The notes under the pieces were generated by a model. The model worked only from the letters and a program-made list of their open reading frames with translations, did no database searches and was not told where the DNA came from. Position numbers and translations under genes: made by a program. Shown piece after piece: positions 8,867 through 16,918 of a DNA stretch of 64,000 bases. Positions within the stretch are counted from its first letter, which is position 1, and every line of letters starts with the position of its first letter. Origin of the DNA: Halomonas sp. SpR8. Its GTDB lineage: Bacteria > Pseudomonadota > Gammaproteobacteria > Pseudomonadales > Halomonadaceae. The DNA lies in NCBI RefSeq assembly GCF_031010195.1, contig NZ_JAUAMC010000007.1, forward strand, positions 223,052 to 287,051, read 5' to 3'.

Positions 8867-9520
8867 CTATTTGCGATCACTTTTGCGAACCAGGTAGTCG
8901 CCCAAGCTTTGAAAACCTTGCACCATCACCACCAGAATTACGACCGTAATCAGCATAATGGTCGGGTTAAAACGGTTATAGCCGTAGCGAATACCTAAGT
9001 CGCCCAGACCGCCGCCGCCAACAGCACCGGCCATAGCAGAGTAGCTGACCAGCGTGACCACGGTAATGGTTAAGCCAGTCATAATTCCGCCGCGTGCTTC
9101 TGGAATCAGTACTTTGCAAATGATTTGCCAAGGTGTTGCGCCCATTGAGTGAGCGGCTTCGATTAATCCGGGCGAAATCTCGTTAAGCGCGGCCTCGACT
9201 AGCCGCGCGACGAAGGGAATCGCGGCAATGGTCAGCGGTACCGACGCGGCGTTAATACCAATCGAAGTTCCCACCAGCATGCGCGTGAAGGGGATGATTG
9301 CCACCATCAGAATAATAAACGGGATAGAGCGGCCAACGTTGGTCACAATGCTGAGCACTTGGTTGAGCACTGGCTTTGCCAATATTTGCCGTGGGCGGGT
9401 GACATACAGCAACACTCCAAGCGGTAGCCCGACAAGCGTCGAAATAAGCCCTGAGACAGCCACCATATAAAGAGTGTCCAGCGTGGCTTGTAAAATAAGA
9501 TCAATCATTGCGCTGGACAT
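8867..9520 (-). CDS. metI: Methionine ABC transporter permease MetI
   Basis: The 217-aa inner membrane permease has about five transmembrane helices. The EAA loop (VEAALNEISPGLIEAAHSMG, about residues 110-130) contacts the ATPase, and GGLGDLGIRYGY near residue 175 is typical of MetI. Length equals E. coli MetI. Its ATG lies inside the 3' end of metN (20-nt overlap), indicating coupled translation. Together with MetN and MetQ it imports D/L-methionine. Confidence 0.95.
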   Translation of the reverse strand: MSSAMIDLILQATLDTLYMVAVSGLISTLVGLPLGVLLYVTRPRQILAKPVLNQVLSIVTNVGRSIPFIILMVAIIPFTRMLVGTSIGINAASVPLTIAAIPFVARLVEAALNEISPGLIEAAHSMGATPWQIICKVLIPEARGGIMTGLTITVVTLVSYSAMAGAVGGGGLGDLGIRYGYNRFNPTIMLITVVILVVMVQGFQSLGDYLVRKSDRK

Positions 9521-10559
9521 GGCCGAGTACCTCTACCTGTAGTTGATGAGATTCAAGATAGGTCATGGCTTGCTGGGTTTGTTCCGGCGTACCTAGTAGT
9601 TCTGCGATCATTAATCCCAGGGTGCGCTCCTGAATCGACTCTACTTTTGCTTGCAGAATGCTGACATCGACCCCGCATTCACGAGCAAGCCGCGAAATCA
9701 GCGGGGTTGACACCGCGTCGCCTGAGAATGTTAATCGCACCACAGGGTGGGTGCTTTCGCCCGGTACATCAACGAGCCTCTCCATAAGCTCTTTGGGCGG
9801 CGTTAGCTGTAGGAAGTCATTAAGAAATTCACGGCCAAGCTGGGTGCGGGGAGCGGTGAAGAAGTCGCCCACCTCCGAGTCCTCAACCAGTTCGCCGTCA
9901 GAGATCAGGCTGACCCGGTGACAAATTGATTTAACGACTTCCATCTCGTGAGTGATCAACAAAATGGTAATGCCCAGCTTGTGATTGATGTCGCGCAGCA
10001 GCTCAAGTATTGAGCCGGTGGTCTGGGGGTCGAGTGCGGAGGTTGCCTCATCGCACAGCAGTACCTGCGGCTTACTGGCTAGCGCCCTGGCAATCGCAAC
10101 GCGCTGCTTTTGACCGCCGGAAAGCTGAGCAGGGTACTGATTGGCCTTATCGGCAAGGCCCACCATCTCCAATAGCGGAATCACGCGTTCACGAATGGTA
10201 TGGCGCTTCTGGCCCATTAGCTCAAGCGGTAAGGCAACGTTGTCGAATACTGTGCGCGTGGTCAGCAAATTGAAATGCTGGAAAATCATGCCAATACGGT
10301 GGCGGGCCCGATTTAGCGCGGCGTTACTCAAGCGCGTCATTTCTTGGCCATCAACCGTCACGCTGCCACTCGTGGGCCGCTCTAATAAATTAACGCAGCG
10401 AATAAGCGTCGATTTGCCCGCGCCAGAAAGGCCAATTACGCCATGAATGGTGCCTTTAGGTACGCTGAGGTTGGCGTTTTTAAGCGCATGGACAGCATTT
10501 GAGTCGCTGCCCTTGGAGCTACTAAAATAGGTTTTACTGACGTTGCTGAGTTCTATCAT
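9501..10559 (-). CDS. metN: Methionine ABC transporter ATP-binding protein MetN
   Basis: The 352-aa ATPase has Walker A GLSGAGKST, ABC signature LSGGQKQRVAIARAL and Walker B VLLCDEATSALD in the first 230 residues. A C-terminal NIL domain (about 265-345) binds methionine for trans-inhibition in E. coli. The start at 10559 (MIELSNVSKTYF) agrees with the family; a longer in-frame reading would run into the leader terminator. It is the first gene of metN-metI-metQ-fRMsr. A SAM-II-like riboswitch and an intrinsic terminator precede it, so transcription is probably shut off at high S-adenosylmethionine. Confidence 0.96.
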   Translation of the reverse strand: MIELSNVSKTYFSSSKGSDSNAVHALKNANLSVPKGTIHGVIGLSGAGKSTLIRCVNLLERPTSGSVTVDGQEMTRLSNAALNRARHRIGMIFQHFNLLTTRTVFDNVALPLELMGQKRHTIRERVIPLLEMVGLADKANQYPAQLSGGQKQRVAIARALASKPQVLLCDEATSALDPQTTGSILELLRDINHKLGITILLITHEMEVVKSICHRVSLISDGELVEDSEVGDFFTAPRTQLGREFLNDFLQLTPPKELMERLVDVPGESTHPVVRLTFSGDAVSTPLISRLARECGVDVSILQAKVESIQERTLGLMIAELLGTPEQTQQAMTYLESHQLQVEVLGHVQRND

Positions 10560-10626
10560 AGCGTCTGCCTTACTGGTAGGCCGAAGACGAAGTGCGGGAG
10601 AGTAGGAGCAGGCGTAGAGCGGGGAT

Positions 10627-10650
10627 AAGAAAGCCACCCTCGTGGGTGGC
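10627..10650 (-). terminator. Intrinsic terminator in the metN leader (riboswitch expression platform)
   Basis: On the minus strand GCCACCC (10650-10644), a 4-nt loop and GGGTGGC (10639-10633) are followed by TTTCTT. It lies 16 nt after the SAM-II-like element. The CACCC of its 5' arm is complementary to GGGTG (10670-10666), the 3' strand of the riboswitch pseudoknot. Pseudoknot formation would therefore free the terminator. This mechanism is inferred. Confidence 0.75.
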
Positions 10651-10665
10651 CATCAACGCTGGACA

Positions 10666-10737
10666 CACCCTTTTAGCTGCACTTCACTAGGCTGCTGGCC
10701 TGGTGGACGCCCGCAAGATGGGTACAAATCGGCGTCG
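10666..10737 (-). ncRNA. SAM-II-type (S-adenosylmethionine) riboswitch upstream of metN
   Basis: Read on the minus strand, P1 is GACGCC (10736-10731) / GGCGTC (10711-10706). The loop holds GATTTGTACCCATCTTGC, matching the SAM-II core GATTTaaCC...TTGC. A longer than usual linker is followed by GAAGTGCAGCTAAAAGGGTG, matching the conserved SAM-II tail (...TGtAGCTAAAAAGGG). Two pseudoknot pairings form: TTGC with GCAG, and TACCC with GGGTG (one G-U). SAM-II elements are best known from Alphaproteobacteria in front of methionine genes, and the downstream gene here is the methionine importer. A covariance-model search with RF00521 was not possible. Confidence 0.82.
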
Positions 10738-10753
10738 TTAAATTTGCGCCAAA

Positions 10754-10782
10754 AGTCTAAAGATAGGCGACTTGCATGTCAA
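10754..10782 (-). promoter_or_regulatory. Sigma-70 promoter of the metN operon
   Basis: On the minus strand a perfect -35 TTGACA (10782-10777), a 17-nt spacer and TAGACT (10759-10754) are present. This puts the transcript start near 10747, about 10 nt before the riboswitch, so the aptamer is transcribed first. Confidence 0.75.
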
Positions 10783-10874
10783 TTGGCAACGAGGTGGCTG
10801 CACAAAGATAAGGCACCAGTAGTAAGCTGGCGGATTACATCCATTATTTTTACGAGTTTAAGGAGCAGGGCGCT

Positions 10875-11504
10875 ATGTTTACTGGCATTGTACAAGGAGT
10901 GGCCAAAGTAGTGGCGGTGCGTGAGTTGGAGGATTTTCGCGTACACGTGGTGGAAATGCCTCCCTCAATGCGTGAAGGGCTTGAGATAGGTGCATCGGTT
11001 GCTCATAACGGTGTGTGCCTGACGGTGACAGCGATTGAAGGCGATAATGTCAGCTTTGATTTAATGCGTGAAACGCTGCGTTTGACTAATCTTGGTGCAG
11101 TCACTCAAGGTCAATGCGTCAATATAGAGCGCGCTGCGCGCTTTGGTGACGAAATTGGCGGCCACGCAATGTCGGGCCACATTATTTCAATGGCGGACGT
11201 AGTCGCGATTGAAGAGGCTCCCCATAATCGTCGGCTGTGGTTTTCTCTACCGGAAAGGCTAGGCCGGTTTGTGTTTGAAAAAGGCTACATCGGGGTGGAT
11301 GGGATTAGCCTGACCATCGGCGATGTGCGTCCAGCGGAGGGCGGTGTCGAGTTTAGTGTCAATTTAATTCCTGAAACGTTGTCGCGTACCACGCTGCAAA
11401 ACCGCGTGCCTGGAGACCAAGTCAATATTGAAATTGATCCGCAAACCCAGGTAATCGTTGAAACCGTTGAGCGCGTTCTTGCTCAGCAAAGCGGGGCCCA
11501 ATAA
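10875..11504 (+). CDS. ribE: Riboflavin synthase, alpha subunit
   Basis: The enzyme dismutates two 6,7-dimethyl-8-ribityllumazines to riboflavin. The 209 aa show the two tandem lumazine-binding (beta-barrel) repeats. The first opens with MFTGIVQGVAKV and contains GVCLTVT and GDEIGGHAMSGHI. The second contains GYIGVDGISLTIGDV and NLIPETLSRTTL. An AAGGAG motif lies 10 nt upstream of the ATG. It is the only riboflavin gene in the window, and no FMN riboswitch is visible in its leader, which is shared with the divergent metN promoter region. Confidence 0.95.
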   Translation: MFTGIVQGVAKVVAVRELEDFRVHVVEMPPSMREGLEIGASVAHNGVCLTVTAIEGDNVSFDLMRETLRLTNLGAVTQGQCVNIERAARFGDEIGGHAMSGHIISMADVVAIEEAPHNRRLWFSLPERLGRFVFEKGYIGVDGISLTIGDVRPAEGGVEFSVNLIPETLSRTTLQNRVPGDQVNIEIDPQTQVIVETVERVLAQQSGAQ

Positions 11505-11544
11505 AAGTGGACGAACCGTATCAATAAGTAGATTTATTTACCTT

Positions 11545-11660
11545 GCGTTGACCAATCGGTTAGGTCATGGCCTAAAGATTGCTTTGCATTATGCAGCGGG
11601 GCTGTTCCCGCTTACATTGGTCGCCACGCTGAAGCGCTCGCAACTCCAGGTGCCTTTAGG
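11545..11660 (+). promoter_or_regulatory. Candidate structured leader RNA of the purine permease gene
   Basis: The 237-nt gap before the permease gene holds nested pairings. The outer stem is GCGT+GACCAAT (11545-11556) with ATTGGTC+ACGC (11616-11629), 11 bp with a small internal loop. It encloses hairpins TTAGG/CCTAA (11560-11575) and AGCGGG/CCCGCT (11595-11612), giving a three-way-junction shape. CCTAAAG (11571-11577) is also perfectly complementary to CTTTAGG (11654-11660), a mutually exclusive partner. It does not match the purine riboswitch core. A regulatory function is inferred. Confidence 0.4.
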
Positions 11661-11741
11661 TAGTATGTGCGGCTTTTCTCAGCACCAAAACGCGCGCACT
11701 GATGCAGCCATGCGGCGTTAGCGCTAAGGATAAGAAACGCT

Positions 11742-13040
11742 ATGAAACTTCTGGATAACTATTTCAAGCTCTCTGAACACAAAACCAGTGTGAAGACAGA
11801 AGTTATCGCAGGGATCACCACTTTCCTGACGATGGCCTACATTATTTTCGTTAACCCGAGCATCCTTTCTGAAGCCGGAATGGACTACGGTGCGGTATTC
11901 GTAGCAACCTGCTTGGCTGCGGCGATTGGCTGCTTTGTAATGGGGCTGTGGGCCAACTACCCTATTGCCCAAGCGCCGGGAATGGGCTTAAACGCCTTTT
12001 TCACCTACGGCGTGGTGTTGGGGATGGGCTATACCTGGGAGGCAGCGTTAGGGGCGGTCTTCTTCTCTGGTTTAACCTTCTTCTTGCTCAGTATTTTTAA
12101 AGTTCGCGAGTGGATCATCAATTCTATACCCATGACGTTACGGTTGGGTATTGCCGCCGGTATCGGTCTGTTCCTGGCGATGATCGCGTTGAAAAACGCC
12201 GGTATTGTGGTTGCCAATCAGGCTACCTACGTGACGCTTGGGGATCTGTCTCAGCCGCCGGCTATTTATGCGCTGCTAGGCTTCTTTGTGATTACCGCGC
12301 TTTCTTACTTGCGTGTTACCGGTGCGGTGATGATCGGCATTTTAGGGATTACCGTGATCGCGATGGTGCTTGGTCATAACGAGTATGGTGGCCTGATGTC
12401 GATGCCACCCTCTATTGCCCCTACCTTTATGGCGATGGATTTAATGGGCGCGCTGGACATAGCGATGCTCAGCGTGATTTTTGCTTTCCTGTTTGTGGAT
12501 CTATTCGATACCTCTGGCACGCTGGTCGGTGTTGCCCATCGAGGTAAACTGCTCGATAAAGATGGTAAGTTACCGCGCCTAGGGCGTGCCATGATGGCAG
12601 ACAGCACGGCCTCCATGGCAGGTGCCGCGTTGGGTACCTCAACGACGACCAGCTATATTGAATCAACGGCAGGTATCGCATCGGGCGGCCGTACTGGGTT
12701 AACCGCGGTGGTCGTTGGCGGTATGTTCCTGTTCAGTCTATTCTTCGCGCCGTTGGCAGGCTCTATTCCCGCCTATGCGACGGCTGGTGCGCTGCTGTAT
12801 GTGGCGGTGCTGATGGCAGGCAGTTTGGCGCATGCTAATTGGGAAGACCCCACCGATGCCGCTCCGGTGCTGATTGCCGCTTTGGCGATGCCGCTAACGT
12901 TCTCGATTGCTGAGGGGATTGCGCTAGGCTTTATTAGCTATGTTGCGATCAAGGCCTTATCAGGCCGTTTCAGCGACCTAAACCCGGCGGTAATTATCTT
13001 GGCATTGTTGTTTGCAGCAAGGTACCTATTCTTGGTCTGA
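11742..13040 (+). CDS. NCS2 family purine permease (adenine/hypoxanthine/guanine, COG2252 type)
   Basis: The 432-aa inner membrane nucleobase:H+ symporter has about 12-14 hydrophobic segments. The AzgA/AdeP/GhxP-type subfamily is recognised from KTEVIAGITTFLTMAYIIFV near the N-terminus and QAPGMGLNAFFTYGVVLG near residue 73. Further marks are FVDLFDTSGTLVGVA near 245 and the ALGTSTTTSYIESTAGIASG substrate-binding segment. Which purine it carries cannot be decided. The next genes are apt and gpt, so imported base can be phosphoribosylated directly. AAGGA lies 11 nt upstream of the ATG, overlapping a TTAGCGCTAA palindrome (11718-11727). Confidence 0.9.
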   Translation: MKLLDNYFKLSEHKTSVKTEVIAGITTFLTMAYIIFVNPSILSEAGMDYGAVFVATCLAAAIGCFVMGLWANYPIAQAPGMGLNAFFTYGVVLGMGYTWEAALGAVFFSGLTFFLLSIFKVREWIINSIPMTLRLGIAAGIGLFLAMIALKNAGIVVANQATYVTLGDLSQPPAIYALLGFFVITALSYLRVTGAVMIGILGITVIAMVLGHNEYGGLMSMPPSIAPTFMAMDLMGALDIAMLSVIFAFLFVDLFDTSGTLVGVAHRGKLLDKDGKLPRLGRAMMADSTASMAGAALGTSTTTSYIESTAGIASGGRTGLTAVVVGGMFLFSLFFAPLAGSIPAYATAGALLYVAVLMAGSLAHANWEDPTDAAPVLIAALAMPLTFSIAEGIALGFISYVAIKALSGRFSDLNPAVIILALLFAARYLFLV

Positions 13041-13094
13041 TCGGCTTTATGCCGTTTTTACTGCTTAACTTTTTACTACTCAATGAGAGACGCG

Positions 13095-13640
13095 ATGAGC
13101 ATCTACGGCGATTACATTAAGTCCGTTATTCGCACGGTTCCAGACTGGCCTGAGCAGGGCGTGAATTTCCGTGATATCACCCCTTTGCTGCAAAATAGCG
13201 CTGCCTTTCGCAAGCTGATTGATAGCTTCGTGCACCGCTACCAGGAGATGGACCTAGATGCCATCGCGGCTATTGATGCACGGGGGTTTATCATTGGCGC
13301 GCCGTTGGCTTATGAGTTGGGATGTAGCTTTGTGCCCGTTCGCAAGAAGGGCAAGCTGCCCTTTAAAACTATCAGCGAGACCTACACGCTGGAGTATGGG
13401 CATTCTGAGGTTGAGCTTCACTCCGACGCTTTTCAGAAAGATGACCGCATTTTGCTAATGGATGATTTGATTGCCACCGGCGGCACGATGCTGGCAGCGG
13501 CTAATCTTATACAGCGCAGCGGCGGTCAAGTCGTCGAAACGGCCACTATTATTGATCTGCCTGAGCTAGGCGGTTCGAAGAGAATTCGCGATGCTGGCTA
13601 CAGTGTTTTTGCCGTTTGTTCTTTCACTGAAGACGAGTAA
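13095..13640 (+). CDS. apt: Adenine phosphoribosyltransferase Apt
   Basis: Apt converts adenine and PRPP to AMP. The 181 aa match the family. Typical segments are the N-terminal [47 protein letters not shown] and the PRPP-binding loop [15 protein letters not shown]. An ATG four codons upstream (13083) exists, but AGAGACGCG directly before 13095 reads as the ribosome site. It is located 55 nt after the purine permease and 6 nt before gpt, forming a salvage operon. Confidence 0.95.
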   Translation: MSIYGDYIKSVIRTVPDWPEQGVNFRDITPLLQNSAAFRKLIDSFVHRYQEMDLDAIAAIDARGFIIGAPLAYELGCSFVPVRKKGKLPFKTISETYTLEYGHSEVELHSDAFQKDDRILLMDDLIATGGTMLAAANLIQRSGGQVVETATIIDLPELGGSKRIRDAGYSVFAVCSFTEDE

Positions 13641-13646
13641 CTCTCC

Positions 13647-14126
13647 ATGAGTAGCGATCGCTATCACCAACACTTCACTGTCTCCTGGGATCAGTTACAC
13701 CGTGACGTGCGCACCCTTTGCCACCAGATGATTGAGCGCGACTTTAAAGGCATCGTCGCGATTACCCGTGGTGGGTTAATCCCCGCTGCGCTGATTGCCC
13801 GTGAACTCAACATCCGACTGATCGATACGGTATGCATTAAAAGCTATGACCATATGGATCAAGGTGGCCTGGATATTATGAAGGGCGTCGATCATGACGG
13901 CGACGGTTGGCTACTGGTCGATGACTTGGTGGATACCGGCAAAACGGCGCGGGCAGTTCGCAAAATGCTGCCTAAAGCTCACTTTGTGACGATTTACGCC
14001 AAGCCAGATGGTCGTCCGTTGGTGGATCAATATCTGACAGAAGTCGCTCAGCAGTGCTGGATTCAGTTTCCCTGGGACATGGGCGTTGCCTACGTTGAGC
14101 CGCTTGTCGATCAAATAAAGAGGTAA
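13647..14126 (+). CDS. gpt: Xanthine(-guanine) phosphoribosyltransferase Gpt
   Basis: The 159-aa PRTase of the Gpt family converts xanthine, guanine and, less well, hypoxanthine to the nucleotides. Visible are [22 protein letters not shown] and the PRPP loop [17 protein letters not shown]. The C-terminal [14 protein letters not shown] is characteristic of XGPRT. It begins 6 nt after apt, and its stop overlaps the first possible ung start. Confidence 0.92.
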   Translation: MSSDRYHQHFTVSWDQLHRDVRTLCHQMIERDFKGIVAITRGGLIPAALIARELNIRLIDTVCIKSYDHMDQGGLDIMKGVDHDGDGWLLVDDLVDTGKTARAVRKMLPKAHFVTIYAKPDGRPLVDQYLTEVAQQCWIQFPWDMGVAYVEPLVDQIKR

Positions 14127-14128
14127 TG

Positions 14129-14812
14129 ATGGCCAATCCACTTCCGGAAGGTTGGAGTCAGTGGCTGGGTAATGAGTTTCAGGCTGACTATATGCTGTCG
14201 TTAAAAGCGTTTTTAGCGCAGCAAAAAGCAGCCAAAAAAATTATTTACCCGCACTCCTCACAGTGGTTTCGTGCCTTTGAGCTGACGCCGCTGAGCGAAG
14301 TGAAGGTGGTCATTCTAGGGCAGGATCCTTATCACGGCCCGAATCAGGCCCATGGGCTGTGCTTTTCCGTACAGCCAGGGGTTCCCGTTCCTCCATCACT
14401 GGTCAATATCTATAAAGAGTTGGCCACCGATGTCGGTTTTACGCCTGTGCGTCACGGCCATTTGGAAGCGTGGGCAAAGCAGGGCGTGCTGCTATTAAAC
14501 ACCTCGCTGACCGTGGAGCAGGGCAACGCGGCGTCGCATCGGGGAAAAGGGTGGGAGCCGTTCACGGATCGCGCGATCGAAACCGTCAGCCAGCACGCGC
14601 CGCCGTGTGTGTTCTTATTGTGGGGCAGCCATGCGCGCCAGAAGAAGGCATTGATTGACCAGGATCGTCATTTGATTCTCGAAGCGCCGCACCCTTCTCC
14701 GCTCTCCGCACATCGGGGTTTTTTTGGTACCCGACATTTTTCCCAGGCAAATCAATTCTTACAAGCGCAGGGAAGAACTCCAATCGAGTGGCAATTGCCG
14801 CAAACCCCTTAA
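14129..14812 (+). CDS. ung: Uracil-DNA glycosylase Ung (family 1)
   Basis: Ung removes uracil from DNA to start base excision repair. The 227-aa protein has the water-activating motif [22 protein letters not shown] with catalytic Asp, the LLLNTSLTV strand, and the minor-groove loop [13 protein letters not shown] with its active His. Two adjacent ATGs occur (14126 overlapping the gpt stop, and 14129); GAGG 5 nt before 14129 makes the second likelier. A long hairpin (14798-14831) includes its stop codon. Confidence 0.95.
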   Translation: MANPLPEGWSQWLGNEFQADYMLSLKAFLAQQKAAKKIIYPHSSQWFRAFELTPLSEVKVVILGQDPYHGPNQAHGLCFSVQPGVPVPPSLVNIYKELATDVGFTPVRHGHLEAWAKQGVLLLNTSLTVEQGNAASHRGKGWEPFTDRAIETVSQHAPPCVFLLWGSHARQKKALIDQDRHLILEAPHPSPLSAHRGFFGTRHFSQANQFLQAQGRTPIEWQLPQTP

Positions 14813-14831
14813 CCTCGTAAGGGGTTTGCGG
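14798..14831. other. 14-bp hairpin spanning the ung stop codon
   Basis: CCGCAAACCCCTTA / TAAGGGGTTTGCGG is a perfect 14-bp inverted repeat with a 6-nt loop. No T run follows on either strand, so it is not a canonical intrinsic terminator. It may stabilise the apt-gpt-ung mRNA or end it inefficiently. Confidence 0.7.
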
Positions 14832-14907
14832 GTAGAATATGGCCAATTTTGCGCCTAGTGTTACACCCCAGGTTGCTATTCTGAATCCCCTGCAGTGAGG
14901 AAGTCCC

Positions 14908-15537
14908 ATGAGTGTTTACGCCATAAACCATCCGCTTGTTCAACATAAGCTGGGACTGATGCGCGAGGCTGATCTGAGCACTAAGAGCTTCCGTGAGCTG
15001 GCAGGTGAAGTCGCCAAGCTGTTGACCTATGAAGCCACTAAAGGCCTAGAGCTTGAAGATCATGAAATTCAGGGTTGGAACGGCGAGCCAATTGCGACCC
15101 GTCGGCTGAAGGGTAAAAAAGTCACGGTCGTGCCGATTTTGCGTGCAGGGCTTGGCATGCTGGAAGGGGTCACTGATCTGATACCCAGTGCGCGGGTTAG
15201 CGTTGTGGGCCTGTACCGTGACGAAGAGACCCTTCAGCCGGTGCCTTATTTCGCCAAGTTTGCCAACGATATTGAAGAGCGTATGGCGATTGTGATTGAT
15301 CCCATGCTGGCCACTGGCGGCTCCATGGTAGCCACGCTCGATATGCTGCGTGAGCGCGGCTGTGAAAGCATGAAGGTCATTGTGTTGGTGGCGGCGCCTG
15401 AAGGGATTAAACGAGTGCAGGAAGCGTATCCCGATATCGAAATTTATACCGCTTCAGTCGATGACTGCCTCGATGAAAATGGCTACATCGTCCCCGGGTT
15501 GGGTGACGCCGGTGATAAGATTTTTGGAACGCGTTAA
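14908..15537 (+). CDS. upp: Uracil phosphoribosyltransferase Upp
   Basis: Upp makes UMP from uracil and PRPP. The 209 aa are standard. Hallmarks are [26 protein letters not shown], the PRPP site [11 protein letters not shown] and the C-terminal [16 protein letters not shown], which binds the uracil base. A GAGGAAG ribosome site precedes it. It is followed by an intrinsic terminator and then the uracil permease gene, the classical upp-uraA order. Confidence 0.96.
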   Translation: MSVYAINHPLVQHKLGLMREADLSTKSFRELAGEVAKLLTYEATKGLELEDHEIQGWNGEPIATRRLKGKKVTVVPILRAGLGMLEGVTDLIPSARVSVVGLYRDEETLQPVPYFAKFANDIEERMAIVIDPMLATGGSMVATLDMLRERGCESMKVIVLVAAPEGIKRVQEAYPDIEIYTASVDDCLDENGYIVPGLGDAGDKIFGTR

Positions 15538-15553
15538 GCGTCCTCCACTACAT

Positions 15554-15587
15554 TGCCCCTTACGCTTCGCGTTAGGGGCATTTTTTT
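15554..15587 (+). terminator. Intrinsic terminator (or attenuator) between upp and uraA
   Basis: The stem TGCCCCTTACGC / GCGTTAGGGGCA has one mismatch and a 3-nt loop, and is followed by seven T residues. It lies 16 nt after the upp stop. The uracil permease gene starts 37 nt later, so read-through or a separate promoter is needed. Confidence 0.88.
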
Positions 15588-15623
15588 GCTCCCTTGCTCA
15601 CCCTCAAACCTCAGGAGTTCCCA

Positions 15624-16856
15624 ATGAGTGAAGCTGCCAGCCAGGCTGAGTCTTGGCCAAAAGTACTGCTAACCGGAGCACAAATGCTGTTCGTCGCGTT
15701 TGGTGCCTTGGTGTTAGTACCACTTTTGACCGGGCTTGACCCTAGCGTTGCGCTGTTTACGGCCGGCGTGGGCACGCTGGTGTTTCACGGGGTTACCAAG
15801 CAAAGCGTGCCGGTGTTTTTGGCCTCGTCGTTTGCTTTTATTGCGCCCATTCAAGGCTCGGTGGCGAGCTTCGGCGTGCCGGCCACAATGGGCGGATTAA
15901 TGGCAGCGGGGCTGGTATACATTGCGATCTCTCAGGCAGTGCGGTTAAAAGGTACTGCCTGGCTGCACCGTTTATTGCCTGCCGTCGTAGTGGGGCCGGT
16001 TATTATGGTGATTGGTTTGGCGCTGGCGCCTGTGGCGGTGAGCATGGCGACTGGTGAAACCAGTGACAATATTGGCTACGGTGCGGCAATTTTCTTATCC
16101 ATGACCAGTTTGATCGTGACGTTAGCACTCGCGGTATTTGGACGTGGATTGCTTCGCTTGGTGCCCATTATCGGCGGCATCGTCACCGGCTATTGTTTAG
16201 CGCTACTGATGGGCGTTGTGGACTTTAGCCCGGTGCACGGGGCGGCGTGGCTATCGGTGCCAACCTTTACGGCACCCAGTTTTCACTGGGCCGCTATTCT
16301 GTTTATGATTCCGGTTGCTATCGCCCCGGCGGTTGAGCACATTGGTGATATGGTCGCGATTGGCTCGGTAACCCGCAAAAATTACCTGGAAAAGCCCGGC
16401 CTTCACCGCACCCTGTTGGGCGATGGGTTGGCGACCAGTGTCGCGGCCCTGTTCGGCGGCCCGCCGAACACTACCTATTCAGAAGTCACTGGCGCGGTAA
16501 CCCTGACCCGCGCGTTTAATCCCAAATATATGATCGTAGCCGCGATTATCGCCATTATATTGGCGTTTGTGTCTAAGCTTGGCGCGTTGTTGCAGACTAT
16601 TCCCGGCCCAGTCATGGGTGGCATTATGACGCTCTTGTTTGGCTCAATAGCGGTGGTCGGTATGAACACCCTGGTGCACGCAGGGCAGTCGCTGACGGCG
16701 CCGCGCAATTTAGTCGTCGTTTCACTCATACTGGTGTTCGGGATTGGCGGTATGCAGTTTGGTGGTGGTCAGTTTACCCTGCAAGGTGTCAGTCTGGCTG
16801 CCTTGGTGGGCATAGCGCTGAACTGGCTATTACCCCGCGAGCAAGAGGGCGAGTAG
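15624..16856 (+). CDS. uraA: Uracil permease UraA (NCS2 family)
   Basis: This 410-aa uracil:H+ symporter of the inner membrane has about 14 hydrophobic segments. The NCS2 signature runs through PAVEHIGDMVAIG (with the substrate-binding Glu/His) and GGPPNTTYSEVTGAVTLT near residue 280. The start at 15624 is chosen because AGGAG lies 8 nt upstream; a longer reading from 15594 would start inside the terminator T run. It follows upp, which phosphoribosylates the imported uracil. Confidence 0.94.
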   Translation: MSEAASQAESWPKVLLTGAQMLFVAFGALVLVPLLTGLDPSVALFTAGVGTLVFHGVTKQSVPVFLASSFAFIAPIQGSVASFGVPATMGGLMAAGLVYIAISQAVRLKGTAWLHRLLPAVVVGPVIMVIGLALAPVAVSMATGETSDNIGYGAAIFLSMTSLIVTLALAVFGRGLLRLVPIIGGIVTGYCLALLMGVVDFSPVHGAAWLSVPTFTAPSFHWAAILFMIPVAIAPAVEHIGDMVAIGSVTRKNYLEKPGLHRTLLGDGLATSVAALFGGPPNTTYSEVTGAVTLTRAFNPKYMIVAAIIAIILAFVSKLGALLQTIPGPVMGGIMTLLFGSIAVVGMNTLVHAGQSLTAPRNLVVVSLILVFGIGGMQFGGGQFTLQGVSLAALVGIALNWLLPREQEGE

Positions 16857-16918
16857 CGTCATCGCCTGTAACGCAGTTAGAGCAGTCGCGTTTAGTGATA
16901 TTCAGGAGTCTTGGCCGC

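Noticed and set aside
10783..10874. FMN riboswitch upstream of riboflavin synthase
   Set aside because: The leader is only about 90 nt and lacks the conserved RFN helices and sequences.
11545..11660. Classical purine (guanine/adenine) riboswitch before the purine permease
   Set aside because: The three-way-junction shape is suggestive, but the invariant core of the purine aptamer and the kissing-loop sequences are absent; only an unassigned structured leader is reported.
14798..14831. Terminator after ung
   Set aside because: The stem is perfect but no T run follows on either strand; kept only as a hairpin.
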